A stretch of DNA of 64,000 nucleotides from Myxococcales bacterium (GCA_024640845.1 JAHEEE010000005.1:1-64000); one strand, 5' to 3'. Counted from the first letter of the stretch, positions 44,271 to 54,846 are shown. A program made the numbers and translations. The notes: generated by a model from the letters alone, not told the origin.

Positions 44271-45008
44271 ATGGCTCATGTTCGCGTCATCGCTACCGGC
44301 CTCGCATGCTTGGCGGTCGCTTGCGCCCCCGCCTCGTCGGCAGCGCCGACTGAGCCGTCGCCCGACGCCCTGGCGACCGCGCTGACCCCTCAGCAGCCGC
44401 CCGAGTACTACGTTGATCAAGCGAACAAGTACTTCGATACCCTCGACATCAGCGCCGACCCTGACAGCGCGCCCAGTTATTCGATACTCGTCGCACGATG
44501 GGAGCTGCCGCCCTGGCTCTGGCTGACAGGATACGGCCGCGAGAACATGGAGCTCACCACGGATCTCGCTGTTTCGTTCGAACCATCGACCGTCCCGACG
44601 CGCGACTGTCGCGCATTCTCAGTTCAGCCGTTCGCTCGTTGCTACGTGTCCTTCGACTACGAACAGGGCGACTGCCCCATCTACGAGGAGTTCGTGTTCA
44701 ACGATCAAGGCGAGATCACGTTTATCGAAGCGTGGTCAGACCAACCGGGCCTCTTACCCATGTCCGATCCAAACGACCGTTGGGCGGAGGGCCCCGACGT
44801 GCAGCGGCTCTCGACTCGGGTCCCCGGCTTAGGCAACGAGCTCGGGCTCATCGATCTCGACTCCGAGGCAATGCTGCAGGCTGCGTCAGAAGACCCGGAG
44901 CTCGCAGACTTCGTGCGACGCGCTCGAAATTTCTGGGGCTCCTGGCTCGAGGCTAGCGACGAGGCCGGACCCGACTACTATGCACGCGGATGCGGTTGGC
45001 TGGAGTGA
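44271..45008 (+). CDS. Hypothetical secreted protein/lipoprotein
   Basis: MAHVRVIATGLACLAVACAPASSAAPTEP signal; Cys-containing globular region. Confidence 0.65.
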   Translation: MAHVRVIATGLACLAVACAPASSAAPTEPSPDALATALTPQQPPEYYVDQANKYFDTLDISADPDSAPSYSILVARWELPPWLWLTGYGRENMELTTDLAVSFEPSTVPTRDCRAFSVQPFARCYVSFDYEQGDCPIYEEFVFNDQGEITFIEAWSDQPGLLPMSDPNDRWAEGPDVQRLSTRVPGLGNELGLIDLDSEAMLQAASEDPELADFVRRARNFWGSWLEASDEAGPDYYARGCGWLE

Positions 45009-46419
45009 GCGTCGGGAGAGCAAGTTGACCGAGACATACGAGAGTTGGCGTCGCCGCGCAGAAGACAAGGCGGCTCGCGCCGGAGCCGAGGCGTGGCGCG
45101 CGAACCCCGAGTCATCTGTCTATGACGCTGCGCTGCTGCGACGCCAAACCGAGGAGCTCACACGAACCCGCGAGGCGGGCAACGCAATGATGCTCGTTCC
45201 GTTGCTTCGTGAGGCGCTCTATCGCCACCTAGCCGAGCTGGCCGACCCGCGTCTTTACGCGCTGACGCCGCTCGGCACCAAGCATGTCGTCGAGGCGTTC
45301 TACGAGGAAGCGCTGGCGTGCATTGCCTACCTCGCAGACCCAGCACAAACCGGGCTCGATCCCGAATTCACGCTCGCTGGTTTCAAGCGAGCAGCCCACA
45401 TCTTCGGGCGCTCCGCCCTTCTATTGTCCGGCGGCGCATCCCTAGGCTTCTTCCATCTCGGGGTCGTCAAGGCGCTCTGTGAGCATGCCCTTCTGCCTGA
45501 TGTTCTTTCCGGTGCCTCGATGGGTGCGTTGATCGCGTGCGGCGTGGGCGTTCGTACCGACGAAGAACTCGAGGCGCTCTTCGAGGATCCAAGTGTCATT
45601 CGGACCGACGCGATCAAGCGACTCCCTCCGAGACGCGCGGCAAGAGAGCGAGCCATGTACGACCCTGCTCGCCTCGAAGAAGTCGTGCTGCACAACTGCG
45701 GCGACTTCACCTTTGAAGAAGCCCATGCCCGCACCGGGCGCACCGTGAGCATCAGCGTCTCACCGACGCGCGAACGGCAAAAGCCTCGCGTGCTCTGCTA
45801 CTACACGACGCCGAATGTGTTGATGACGAGCGCGGCGGTTGCCTCGGCCGCCATCCCGGGCGCGTTCCCCGCGACGACGCTTCGCCAACGACTGCCATCG
45901 GGCGAAGTTGCTCCTTACATGGGCACCGAAACCTGGATCGACGGGTCTCTCAAGGGCGATCTCCCCATGCGTCGGCTCAGCCGGCTCCACAACGTCAATC
46001 ACTTCATCGTGAGCCAAGCCAATCCGCATGTCGCACCCATTCGTCGCATGACGCGAAGGCGGGGTGCGCCCGGCGTCCCCAGCATCGTCGCATCGAGCGT
46101 TCGCATACAAGTCGCTCATCAACTCGAGCTTGCCCGTGATCTCACCCGCCGCACGCCCCTCTACGGTGCGCTGGACGTCGCTCAGTCCCTCGCAGGTCAG
46201 CCCTACGGCGGCGACATCGACATTCATCCACGTTTTCGTCCGACCGCGCTCCTGCGTGCGATGTCGAACATCTCCCACGCGGAGCTCTTGAAGCACATCA
46301 AGGATGGGGAGCGCGCGACCTGGCCGATGCTCGCGCGCGTCCGCGACCAAACCTGCGTATCGCGCGCGCTCTACGCTGCGATCCGAAGCCTGTCACTGCA
46401 GACAGGCGCGATCTCCTGA
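44980..46419 (+). CDS. Patatin-like phospholipase with N-terminal DUF3336-like region
   Basis: GRSALLLSGGASLGFFHLGVVKALCEHALLPDVLSGASMGALIACGVG (oxyanion GG and GxSxG); WIDGSLKGDLPMRRL (catalytic DG). True start may be TTG 45025. Confidence 0.88.
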   Translation: MHADAVGWSERRESKLTETYESWRRRAEDKAARAGAEAWRANPESSVYDAALLRRQTEELTRTREAGNAMMLVPLLREALYRHLAELADPRLYALTPLGTKHVVEAFYEEALACIAYLADPAQTGLDPEFTLAGFKRAAHIFGRSALLLSGGASLGFFHLGVVKALCEHALLPDVLSGASMGALIACGVGVRTDEELEALFEDPSVIRTDAIKRLPPRRAARERAMYDPARLEEVVLHNCGDFTFEEAHARTGRTVSISVSPTRERQKPRVLCYYTTPNVLMTSAAVASAAIPGAFPATTLRQRLPSGEVAPYMGTETWIDGSLKGDLPMRRLSRLHNVNHFIVSQANPHVAPIRRMTRRRGAPGVPSIVASSVRIQVAHQLELARDLTRRTPLYGALDVAQSLAGQPYGGDIDIHPRFRPTALLRAMSNISHAELLKHIKDGERATWPMLARVRDQTCVSRALYAAIRSLSLQTGAIS

Positions 46420-46935
46420 AGAGCTCACTGCAGGGACGAAGCCGTTCCTGGACACTCGGCTCGCACGGCGGGTGATCAGCCTTCCGTCGAGCTCCGCCGG
46501 TCCGAAGCCAACAGGTTGGGCCAGGCCGCTCCCGATCGAGGGCGACACTCGCCTTCGACCCGTGAGCTGCTGCGGATCGCCCGTCGGCGGGACGATGTAT
46601 GCGAGGCTGTTCCCGACCGATGCACCCACCACGACCCCTCGTTGCACGAGCATGACGAGCGCGCTGGTCTCCCCTGCTTCCTGGTCGCTGAAGATGACGT
46701 GATCGATCGTCTCGAGGATCATCACCCAGTCCGCCGGGTCTTCGGGGAGCGCGCCTGCTCTGAAGCATCGGGCAAGCTCGTCAACCGTTCGCGCCGCCGC
46801 GGTCTGCGCCGCCCAACCTGAATCTGCTCCATCCGCGAGCGCGATCAACGTCCGATGCGCATCTCTCAGAACCGAGAGCCTGTCGTGACTCGTGTCTTCT
46901 ATGGGTCGCGCGTTGCCATCGATCTCTAATTTCAT
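46393..46935 (-). CDS. PP2C-like phosphatase-fold protein, divergent
   Basis: ALADGADSGWAAQTAAARTVDELARCF and ALVMLVQRGVVVGASVGNSLAYIV resemble PP2C ADGxGG and GDSRxY motifs. Confidence 0.55.
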   Translation of the reverse strand: MKLEIDGNARPIEDTSHDRLSVLRDAHRTLIALADGADSGWAAQTAAARTVDELARCFRAGALPEDPADWVMILETIDHVIFSDQEAGETSALVMLVQRGVVVGASVGNSLAYIVPPTGDPQQLTGRRRVSPSIGSGLAQPVGFGPAELDGRLITRRASRVSRNGFVPAVSSSGDRACLQ

Positions 46936-47062
46936 TGGGCCCCCAGACGCTAGTGTCTATTGCTGGCAACGGGTCCAGGTTACACTCTATTCCGTATTCG
47001 CTGTGCTCCGGTCGTTTGACGAAATGGCAACGGGGATCCGCTGCCGCCGTCCTCAGCAGATC

Positions 47063-47902
47063 TCAGTGCGTACGGCGGGCGAACAGGCTCTCATCGAACC
47101 CGTTGCCGAAACGAATTCCTACGCTGATTTCGTCGGTCCACTTGGCATCTTCGGTTACCTGCCCGGACCAGTCCGAGGCGGTGTAGCGCCGCTTCGTCGG
47201 GAGTAGCAAACCGTCTACACGCTCGTACTCGACCATCATGAGAAGCGGCTCTGTTTTCCCGAAGTCGAGTACCGTGAACAGAAATTGATCAACCCGCCAG
47301 CTGTTCGGATTGATGTAGAGAAGGTACGTGTCCGACACATCGCCGACGCCTGAGTCGAACGTCACCTTCACCAGCTCATACTCGGTATCGCCGACTTTCC
47401 TCCGTCCCGCGTATTCGTATTGTAGGCCCGGGTCGAGCAGCTTGAACGTCATCGCAAACCAGTAGAAGTTCGTCTTCCGAAGGAAGTCGGCCTTCTTGAG
47501 GCTGTCGGCGTCGCTGCTCTGAACGCCGGCAACCGTCTGCCAGGTGCTCCGGCCGTCGTACCCCTGAATGACGGGGCCCCTGCCGCCGGGGTTCAGGCCC
47601 TCGTACACGTCGTATCGCGCCCAGGACTTCTCTCCGTCGAACACATATCGTTCGACTGACACGTCGAGCGCGCCGGTTCCCCCGCGCCTGTAGAGGTAGG
47701 TATACTCGACGTCCGCCTTTTTCCTCAGCGCGTCGATGCCACCGGCATTCTCGACGACCTTGGCGACGAGCGCTTTGACATCAGGGGTGTCTGCGGCGAG
47801 CTCGCCGGTTGGTGCCGAGAGCATGGCGAGGCTCACTGCCGCGACGACCACGGCTCGAGCGGTGCCGTTTACCATCGATTTGCAGCGCATACGTTCCAGC
47901 AT
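47063..47902 (-). CDS. Secreted protein, outer-membrane-lipoprotein-sorting-like fold, hypothetical
   Basis: Signal MVNGTARAVVVAAVSLAMLSAPTGELAADTPDVKALVAKVVENAGGIDALRKKADVEYTY... beta-rich body. Confidence 0.65.
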   Translation of the reverse strand: MLERMRCKSMVNGTARAVVVAAVSLAMLSAPTGELAADTPDVKALVAKVVENAGGIDALRKKADVEYTYLYRRGGTGALDVSVERYVFDGEKSWARYDVYEGLNPGGRGPVIQGYDGRSTWQTVAGVQSSDADSLKKADFLRKTNFYWFAMTFKLLDPGLQYEYAGRRKVGDTEYELVKVTFDSGVGDVSDTYLLYINPNSWRVDQFLFTVLDFGKTEPLLMMVEYERVDGLLLPTKRRYTASDWSGQVTEDAKWTDEISVGIRFGNGFDESLFARRTH

Positions 47903-48060
47903 GGGTGCCCCGTGTCGATCCGCAACCCCGTCCTCGATGCGTCCGCGGAAAGATTTCGTGTATCCTGTCAGCGACTTGCGCGGAACTGGTACTGCGAGCA
48001 CGCTCACGGTCCGTGACAGAAGAACGACAACTGGGTGAAGTTTCGACGTCGACGCGAAGC

Positions 48061-48894
48061 ATGCCGAGGGACCAGCGTCGCGAGCGCTTTCTCGACTTGG
48101 AGGGCCGTGGTCGCATCCGCGTTGTCGAGTATCCGGGTCCCGAAAGCGCACCCACACTGATGTTGCTCCACGGCCTCGCCGCGACGGGCGCGCTCAACTG
48201 GCTCACCGCGTTCGACGAACTCGCCGAACGCTACCACGTCGTGGCCGTTGACCATCGAGGCCATGGCTATGGGATCCCCACGCGTCGCTTTCGATTGAAA
48301 GACTGCGCAGACGACGCCGTTGCTGTGGCGGATGCGCTCGGCATCCGGGAATTCATCGCGGTCGGCTATTCGATGGGCGGGCCCATCGCAAAGCTCTGTT
48401 GGAGTCGGCACCCCGAACGCGTTCGCGGCCTGGTGCTCTGCGCGACCGCGGGGCACTTCACGCCGGAGCGATATCCAGTGCTCACCCGCGCCGTCCTACC
48501 GGGAGCCGTCGTCGGCGCGCGCCTGGCGCCCAATCTCGTGCGGAGCCAGATCATCGAAGGCATGCTCCGAGACGTTCCTTCGCCGACGGCCAGAGAATTC
48601 GTGCGCAAAGAGATGTCGGGCGCCGACCCCGCAGCGCTCGCCCAGGCAACCCGTGCCGTCCTTCGTTTCTCGTCGCGCAATTGGGCTTCAGACATCAAGG
48701 TGCCCACGGCCGTGGTCGTAACGACGCGGGACAAGATCGTCCCCACTCGCCGTCAGTATCGGCTCGCCGCGGCAATCCCTGGCGCCAAGCAGTTCGAAGT
48801 CGACGGAGATCACTTCGCCTGCGCAGACCGGCAAGGCAACTTCGTCTCGGAGCTGGTCGCCGCCTGCGACTACGTGAACGCGGCGGCCGCCTAG
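48061..48894 (+). CDS. Alpha/beta hydrolase
   Basis: TLMLLHGLAATGALNWLTAFDELAERYHVVAVDHRGHG, FIAVGYSMGGPIAKLCWSRHPERVRGLVLCATA, C-terminal DHFAC. Confidence 0.9.
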   Translation: MPRDQRRERFLDLEGRGRIRVVEYPGPESAPTLMLLHGLAATGALNWLTAFDELAERYHVVAVDHRGHGYGIPTRRFRLKDCADDAVAVADALGIREFIAVGYSMGGPIAKLCWSRHPERVRGLVLCATAGHFTPERYPVLTRAVLPGAVVGARLAPNLVRSQIIEGMLRDVPSPTAREFVRKEMSGADPAALAQATRAVLRFSSRNWASDIKVPTAVVVTTRDKIVPTRRQYRLAAAIPGAKQFEVDGDHFACADRQGNFVSELVAACDYVNAAAA

Positions 48895-48905
48895 CTCTGT
48901 CCGCA

Positions 48906-50405
48906 TCAGGTTCCGCAAAACGTTTGCCGGACGACTTCCTCCGGTCGTGGTGGTGCGGCGTATCGTTGTTGTGAAGGCTGGTCGTCGAAGGGCGACGCAA
49001 GCACCTCGAGGAGTTGCTCGAATGGCTCGAAATCATCCCTGGCGACAGCCGCGTCGATGGCCTCTTCCACTCGGTGATTGCGCGGGACGAAGGCGGGGCT
49101 CAGCGATCGCATGTCGTCTCGACACTCCGCGGGAGAGCGCTCTCCTCGTTCGAGGCGATTTCGCCACGCGACGGCCCACTCATCGAACGCAGAGGGATCC
49201 TCGAACAAGCGGCGCACAATCTCGTCGTTGGCCGCACTCGGGCCGACGATCTCCGAAAGCCCGCGGAACGTGAGCGTGAAGTCCGCTTGGTTTTCCGCCA
49301 TCCGCGCGAGCAGGGCCTCCGCAAGTGCAGCATCCCCCTCCTGCCTCTCGCTCAGCCCGAGCTTGCGCTCCAAGCCCGCTCGATAGAACGACTCGAACCG
49401 TTGAGGGAACGTCCCGAGAAGCTCTTGAGCCACAGCGACTGCCGTCTCCGGCTTGGTAGCGATGAGCGGCAGCAACGCGTTTGCCAGGCCCGCGAGATTC
49501 CAGTGCGCGATAGCGGGCTGATTGCCGTATGCGTAGCGCCCCCAGCGGTCGATGGAGCTGTAGACCGTCTCGGGGTGATAATTGTCCATGAATGCACACG
49601 GGCCGTAGTCGATGGTTTCGCCCGCAACCGACATGTTGTCCGTGTTCATCACGCCGTGAATGAATCCGACGAGCTGCCACCGCGCGATCAGCTCTGCCTG
49701 GCGTTCCATCACGCCCGCCAGTAGGGCGAGGATCGGGTGTTCGGCCTCGGCGGCCTCGGGATAGTGCCGGGCAATCACGTGATTAGCGAGCAGTTGCAGC
49801 GCTTCCTCGTCGCGCCGCGCCGCAAAGAACTGAAACGTTCCCACGCGGATGTGGCTTTGCGCAATGCGGGTCAACACCGCGCCCGGTAAGTTGGTTTCCC
49901 GACGGATCTCGTCGCCGGTCGCGACCACCGCCAACGAGCGCGTGGTCGGGATTCCCAAAGCCCACATCGCTTCGCTGATGATGTACTCGCGCAGCACCGG
50001 GCCGAGCGCCGCTCGCCCGTCTCCGCTTCGCGAGAACGGTGTCGGGCCGGAGCCCTTGAGCTGCACGTCGCGCCGAACGCCGTTCCCATCGACGACCTCA
50101 CCAAGAAGGATCGCCCGCCCGTCGCCGAGTTGCGGTACCCAGTTGCCAAACTGATAGCCGGCGTACGCCATCGCCAACGGCTCAGCGCCCTCAGGCACGC
50201 GATTGCCTGCCAACACTTCGACTCCTTCCGGCATCCTCAAGCGCTGGGGGTCGAGCCCCAAGTCTCGCGCGAGCCCCTCGTTCAACCGGATTAATCGTGG
50301 CTCGGAGACCGGCGTCGGCGGCAGGCGTGCGAAGAAGCGCTCCGGCAGCTGGGCGTACTCGTTATCGAATAGGAACAACGGAGCTCGGTCCGCGGTGTCA
50401 GGCAT
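48906..50405 (-). CDS. selO: Protein adenylyltransferase SelO family (YdiU/UPF0061)
   Basis: [105 protein letters not shown]. Confidence 0.96.
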   Translation of the reverse strand: MPDTADRAPLFLFDNEYAQLPERFFARLPPTPVSEPRLIRLNEGLARDLGLDPQRLRMPEGVEVLAGNRVPEGAEPLAMAYAGYQFGNWVPQLGDGRAILLGEVVDGNGVRRDVQLKGSGPTPFSRSGDGRAALGPVLREYIISEAMWALGIPTTRSLAVVATGDEIRRETNLPGAVLTRIAQSHIRVGTFQFFAARRDEEALQLLANHVIARHYPEAAEAEHPILALLAGVMERQAELIARWQLVGFIHGVMNTDNMSVAGETIDYGPCAFMDNYHPETVYSSIDRWGRYAYGNQPAIAHWNLAGLANALLPLIATKPETAVAVAQELLGTFPQRFESFYRAGLERKLGLSERQEGDAALAEALLARMAENQADFTLTFRGLSEIVGPSAANDEIVRRLFEDPSAFDEWAVAWRNRLERGERSPAECRDDMRSLSPAFVPRNHRVEEAIDAAVARDDFEPFEQLLEVLASPFDDQPSQQRYAAPPRPEEVVRQTFCGT

Positions 50406-50616
50406 CGACCATATCTTGGGCTCGCACGCCCGTTCGCCAGTGGGCCTCGTTGCTGGAGATCAGAGTGCCGGCGATCGTCACATGCAACGCCGACCGTTCC
50501 ACCTTCGGCGAGCTTCAACCGGGGCCGCCGTCACGGCGCGACGCGACCACGTCCTGGCTTCAGTCGCCGCTTCGCAGCAGGCTGTGCGCCAGACCTTTTC
50601 GCCCTAGAGTGTAGGC

Positions 50617-51237
50617 ATGCCCAATCTCAAGCTCACCTATTTCGACATTCACGGCGGTCGCGGGGAGCCCGCGCGGCTTGCCATGTTCATCGGAGGGGTC
50701 GCCTTCGAAGACGATCGGATCAGCTTCCAGGAGTTCGGTGCCAACCGCGATCGTTATCCGTTCAAGCGCGTGCCGCTGTTGACGATCGACGGCGTCGACC
50801 TCAGCCAGGGCAACACCATCAACCGGTACGTCGCAAAGCTCGCCGGCCTCTATCCGACCGACGCGCTCGAGGCGGCGTACTGTGATGAGGTCATGGACGC
50901 CGTGGAAGACATCGTCTCTCAACAGGTGGTCACGATGTCGATCAAGGACGAGGAGGAAAAGAAGGCCGCGCGCGAGGCACTCGCCGAAGGCCCGATCGCG
51001 CTCTATCTGCGCCAGCTGCAGGGGATGCTCGAGGCACGCGGTGGCGAGTATTTCGCGGACAGCAGGCTCACCGTGGCCGACCTCAAGGCAATGGTCTGGG
51101 TGCGCGGCTTGCGCGCCGGCATCCTCGACTACGTGCCGACCGACCTCGCCGACGAGCTCGCGCCCAAGCTCGTCGAGCACCTTGCTCGTGTTCTCGCTCA
51201 CCCGAAGGTTGCCGAGTACTACGCCCGTTTCTCCTGA
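50617..51237 (+). CDS. Glutathione S-transferase family protein
   Basis: LKLTYFDIHGGRGEPARLAMFIGGVAFEDDRI, VPLLTIDGVDLSQGNTINRYVAKLAGLYP. Confidence 0.92.
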   Translation: MPNLKLTYFDIHGGRGEPARLAMFIGGVAFEDDRISFQEFGANRDRYPFKRVPLLTIDGVDLSQGNTINRYVAKLAGLYPTDALEAAYCDEVMDAVEDIVSQQVVTMSIKDEEEKKAAREALAEGPIALYLRQLQGMLEARGGEYFADSRLTVADLKAMVWVRGLRAGILDYVPTDLADELAPKLVEHLARVLAHPKVAEYYARFS

Positions 51238-51365
51238 GCGAGCGTCCGTCGCCCACCGAAGAAGGCGTGGGGATGTGAGGCAGATCGCAGGGCGTGGCGA
51301 TCGAGTGCGCCCGGGTCGAATTAAGCCGCTAGGGTGAAATGCGAAACTGGTTCCGGGGGGGACTG

Positions 51366-52709
51366 ATGTTCAAGAAGCCAAGCAAAACGACGAATCCCCG
51401 CGCGCAACTCGGCAGAGCGCTCAAGGCGGAGCGCCTCGATGAGGCGCTCGGCCTCTACGAGCAGATCGAGAAGCAAGCGCCTGACGAGCCGCGCTGGTCT
51501 CATCGCAGAGGCGACTTGCTGCAACGGATGGGACGCAAAGCCGACGCGGTGCTCGCATACGAGCGCGCTGTGGATCTATATGCGGCCAAGGGCTTCGTCG
51601 CCCGCGCCGCGGCGATGGCAAAGCTGATCATCGCGATGGACCCTAGCCGAGGTGACGTCCTCGACCGCGTCGATCCGCAGGCTGCGCGCAGGCTCCATCG
51701 TCAGAACCGTGCGCTCATCGTCACCGCGGACGAGGCGCCTACCGCCGACTACGAGGCCCCGCCCACCGATACGCAAAGCCTGATCACCGATGCGCTTCCG
51801 CTGATCAGCGACCGCCAAGCTCCACGTGGCGAAACACGATTCACCAAACCAGAGAAGACCGAAGACATTACGCTCGACTTCACGGAGATGGAGCTCCTCG
51901 AGCAGCCCGCGCCTCCCGAGTCGCTGGTCAGCCAACGTCCAAGCGCAGCTGCCCTCGCGCAGCTACCCTCGATGCCGCTATTTGCAGAGGTGCCACGGCG
52001 GGTGCTTCAGGCGCTCGTGAAGGAATCCACGTTAATCGATATCGAGGATGGGCAACGGCTGACGACCGCAGGGGCAAGCGCTGATGCCCTGTACGTCTTG
52101 GTCGAGGGCAATGCCGTCGGGCGACGGGAGGTCGACCACCAGAATCTTCTGCTTGGCGAGGGCGATGTCGCCGGCGTCTCCTGCCTCCTCTCGAACGTCA
52201 GCTATGCCGAAGAGGTCATCGCGTGTGGCAGGGTCCGCGCGCTCCGGATCGGCAAGCCGCTCCTCGACGCGCTGGTGCGAAAGCATCCGCCATTTGGCGA
52301 CGTGCTTCTCGAGGTCCTGAGCCGGAGGATGATCGCTACCTTGCTCCGGACCAATGCGATCTTCACGGGCTTCGACCGCAGCACGAGAGCGAACATCGCC
52401 CGGCTCTTCGAAGTGCGGCGCGCCCGCGCAGGTATCCGCCTCGTCGAGGCAGGAAAGCGCTCGGACGGCATGTACCTTCCGCTTCACGGGCGCCTCATCG
52501 TGAGAGCTCCGAGCGGCAAGCGGCTCGGCACGATGGAGCTCGGCCTCGCGATCGGCCAAGATTCGCTGCTGACGCGCGAACCCTCGCGAATCACGGTAGA
52601 AGCACGGAGCGACGTTCTCGTCTTGCGCATGCCAGTCGAGCGGTTCAGCAAGCTTCTGATGAAGCGCCCGGACATCGTCCAACGCTTCCAAATCACCCGC
52701 CCCAGATAG
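51366..52709 (+). CDS. TPR-like protein with two cyclic-nucleotide-binding-like domains
   Basis: RBS-like GGGGGG upstream of ATG 51366; TPR-like N-terminus (ADAVLAYERAVDLYAAKGFVARAAAMAKLII); CNBD-like segments LPLFAEVPRRVLQAL...LYVLVEGNAVGRREVD and FTGFDRSTRANIARLFEVRRARAGIRLVEAGKRSDGMYLPLHGRLIV. Confidence 0.75.
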   Translation: MFKKPSKTTNPRAQLGRALKAERLDEALGLYEQIEKQAPDEPRWSHRRGDLLQRMGRKADAVLAYERAVDLYAAKGFVARAAAMAKLIIAMDPSRGDVLDRVDPQAARRLHRQNRALIVTADEAPTADYEAPPTDTQSLITDALPLISDRQAPRGETRFTKPEKTEDITLDFTEMELLEQPAPPESLVSQRPSAAALAQLPSMPLFAEVPRRVLQALVKESTLIDIEDGQRLTTAGASADALYVLVEGNAVGRREVDHQNLLLGEGDVAGVSCLLSNVSYAEEVIACGRVRALRIGKPLLDALVRKHPPFGDVLLEVLSRRMIATLLRTNAIFTGFDRSTRANIARLFEVRRARAGIRLVEAGKRSDGMYLPLHGRLIVRAPSGKRLGTMELGLAIGQDSLLTREPSRITVEARSDVLVLRMPVERFSKLLMKRPDIVQRFQITRPR

Positions 52710-52750
52710 GGACACGCTGCGCCCCTACAGACCCAATCGCATAATCCCGC

Positions 52751-53461
52751 TTGGACAGCTCCGATCCCAGTGCCCCACGGCCTCCGGCAACCCCGACTTC
52801 GATCGCGGTCATTCACCACGATGACGCGATCGTAGTCGTCGACAAACCCTCTGGACTCTCGGTCCACAGAGGCGACGACCAGGGCACGACGTTCGCGCTG
52901 AATCTAACGCGAGATGCCATTGGCCAGTGGGTTTACCCGGTGCATCGGCTCGACCGCGCGACGAGCGGTGTTCTCGTATTTGCGCTCTCGTCGGTGCACG
53001 CCCGTACGCTTCAGGGCTCCTTCGATGTCCGAGATGTCGATAAGACATACATCGCGCTCGTCCGCGGCAAGCCTCCGTCACACGGCGTCATCGACAGCCC
53101 GATGGAGAAGCGCGAGGGAGGCCCCAAAGTAGCCGCGGTGACCGAGTATGAAACCTTATTCATCTCCGACGTCGTGCGCGTTTCACTCGTCGCGGCGCGG
53201 CCAAGCACTGGCCGGCGCCACCAGATTCGCCGCCACCTCCGACGCATCAATCACCCTGTGGCCGGCGATGTCCGCTATGGTAAGGGCGGTGAGAATCGAG
53301 CGTATCGCGCCGAGCTCGGGCTCTACCGTCTCGCGCTCCACGCGAAACAGCTCTCGTTTCCGCACCCCGCCACGGGCGAGCAGGTCAGCTACGAGAGCCG
53401 CCTTCCTCGAGACTTGTCCGAGCCGCTGCGTCGGGCCGGCGTCCCCGAAGAGTTGCTCTAG
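52751..53461 (+). CDS. RluA-family pseudouridine synthase (TruC-like)
   Basis: DAIVVVDKPSGLSVHRG, VYPVHRLDRATSGVLVFALS, RPSTGRRHQIRRHLRRINHPVAGDVRYG. TTG start. Confidence 0.92.
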   Translation: MDSSDPSAPRPPATPTSIAVIHHDDAIVVVDKPSGLSVHRGDDQGTTFALNLTRDAIGQWVYPVHRLDRATSGVLVFALSSVHARTLQGSFDVRDVDKTYIALVRGKPPSHGVIDSPMEKREGGPKVAAVTEYETLFISDVVRVSLVAARPSTGRRHQIRRHLRRINHPVAGDVRYGKGGENRAYRAELGLYRLALHAKQLSFPHPATGEQVSYESRLPRDLSEPLRRAGVPEELL

Positions 53462-53466
53462 AGACG

Positions 53467-54747
53467 CTAGGGGAAGATCCCTCGCTCAGCGTACGCGATC
53501 GCCAGGCTCTCGAGCGCCAACCCGTATGCGGCCGTGCGCATGTCGATGCCGTGCTTCTCCGCAAAGAACATCGTGCGCTGATAGCCCCGACGCATGACGT
53601 GCATGAGGCCCGCGTCGACCTTTTCGACGTCCCAGTGCTCGCTGTTCCGGTTCTGCACCCACTCGTAGTAGCTCACAGTCACGCCGCCGGAGTTCGCCAG
53701 AACGTCCGGGATGATGGGGATGCCGCGCTCTGCGAGCACCGCCTCGCCGTCGGGATTCACAGGTCCGTTCGCCCCTTCGGCAACGAGCTTCACCTGCAAG
53801 GCGTTGGCCTCGGCCGCGCCGACCTGGTTTTCGAGCGCGGCCGGGATGAACAAGTCCGCAGCGGTCTCGAAGAACTCAGCGCGCGAGATCTTTTCGCCGC
53901 GCGGATAACCCTCGATCGAGCCGTGGGCTTTTACGTGCTCGCTGAGCTTGGGCGCGTTGAAGCCCTCCTCGTTTCGGAGGTATCCGGTGTGGTCACCGGT
54001 AGCGATGGTCGCGACGCCGAGCTTGGCGAGGAGCCCCGCCGTGTGCGACCCGACGTTGCCAAACCCCTGGACGATTGCGGTGGCGCCTTCGAGGTTCAAG
54101 CGGTTGTCTCTCGCCCACTCCCTAATGCAGTGGACGACACCTTGACCAGTCGCGCGCTCTCGACCTTCGGACCCTCCCGACGTGATCGACTTCCCTGTCA
54201 CCACAGCCCGCTGGTCGCTCTTCTCGTTGTTACCGCCGGTGTTCATGAACGTGTCCATCATCCAGACCATCGTCTGCGCATTGGTGCCGACATCGGGCGC
54301 GGGGATGTCGTGCGACGGTCCGATGTTGGAGCTGAGCGAGTGGGTGAATCGTCGCGTGATCCTCCGAAGCTCATCTTCGCTGTGGTCTCGCGGATTGAAC
54401 TTGATGCCGCCTTTGGCGCCGCCGAATGGAATGCCCATCAGTGCGGACTTCCAAGTCATCTGCGCGGCGAGGGCCTTCAGCTCGTCGAGCGAGACATCCT
54501 GATGATACCGGATGCCGCCCTTGAACGGCCCGAGGATGTTGTTGTGCTGAATTCGATAGCCTTTGAAGAGCCTCATGGTGTCGTCGTCCATGCGAACTGG
54601 GAAATGGACGATGAGCTCGTTCTTGGGCTCCGCGAGAATCGTCCTGACGTGGTCGGGCAAACCGACGACGTCCGCGGCCTGATTCAAATAGCCTTGGACG
54701 ATTTCGAAGAACGGATAGTGCGCGGGCGGGACAGACAACCGATACAT
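53467..54747 (-). CDS. gdhA: Glu/Leu/Phe/Val dehydrogenase (glutamate dehydrogenase)
   Basis: KGYRIQHNNILGPFKGGIRYHQDVSLDELKALAAQMTWKSALMGIPFGGAKGGIKFNPRDHSEDELRRITRRF, GSEGRERATGQGVVHCI, VQGFGNVGSHTAGLL. Confidence 0.95.
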   Translation of the reverse strand: MYRLSVPPAHYPFFEIVQGYLNQAADVVGLPDHVRTILAEPKNELIVHFPVRMDDDTMRLFKGYRIQHNNILGPFKGGIRYHQDVSLDELKALAAQMTWKSALMGIPFGGAKGGIKFNPRDHSEDELRRITRRFTHSLSSNIGPSHDIPAPDVGTNAQTMVWMMDTFMNTGGNNEKSDQRAVVTGKSITSGGSEGRERATGQGVVHCIREWARDNRLNLEGATAIVQGFGNVGSHTAGLLAKLGVATIATGDHTGYLRNEEGFNAPKLSEHVKAHGSIEGYPRGEKISRAEFFETAADLFIPAALENQVGAAEANALQVKLVAEGANGPVNPDGEAVLAERGIPIIPDVLANSGGVTVSYYEWVQNRNSEHWDVEKVDAGLMHVMRRGYQRTMFFAEKHGIDMRTAAYGLALESLAIAYAERGIFP

Positions 54748-54846
54748 ATCCCGCGCATGCTACCCGCACCGCCGCATTCCGACACGAAAAAACGCGCTCC
54801 GCCCGGTGCTCGAGGCACAGCATAGAAGCCGGGAGGTGCTTGCGGT

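Noticed and set aside
53551-54825. 424-aa ORF on the plus strand
   Set aside because: Antisense to glutamate dehydrogenase, which has strong motifs; no recognisable domain.
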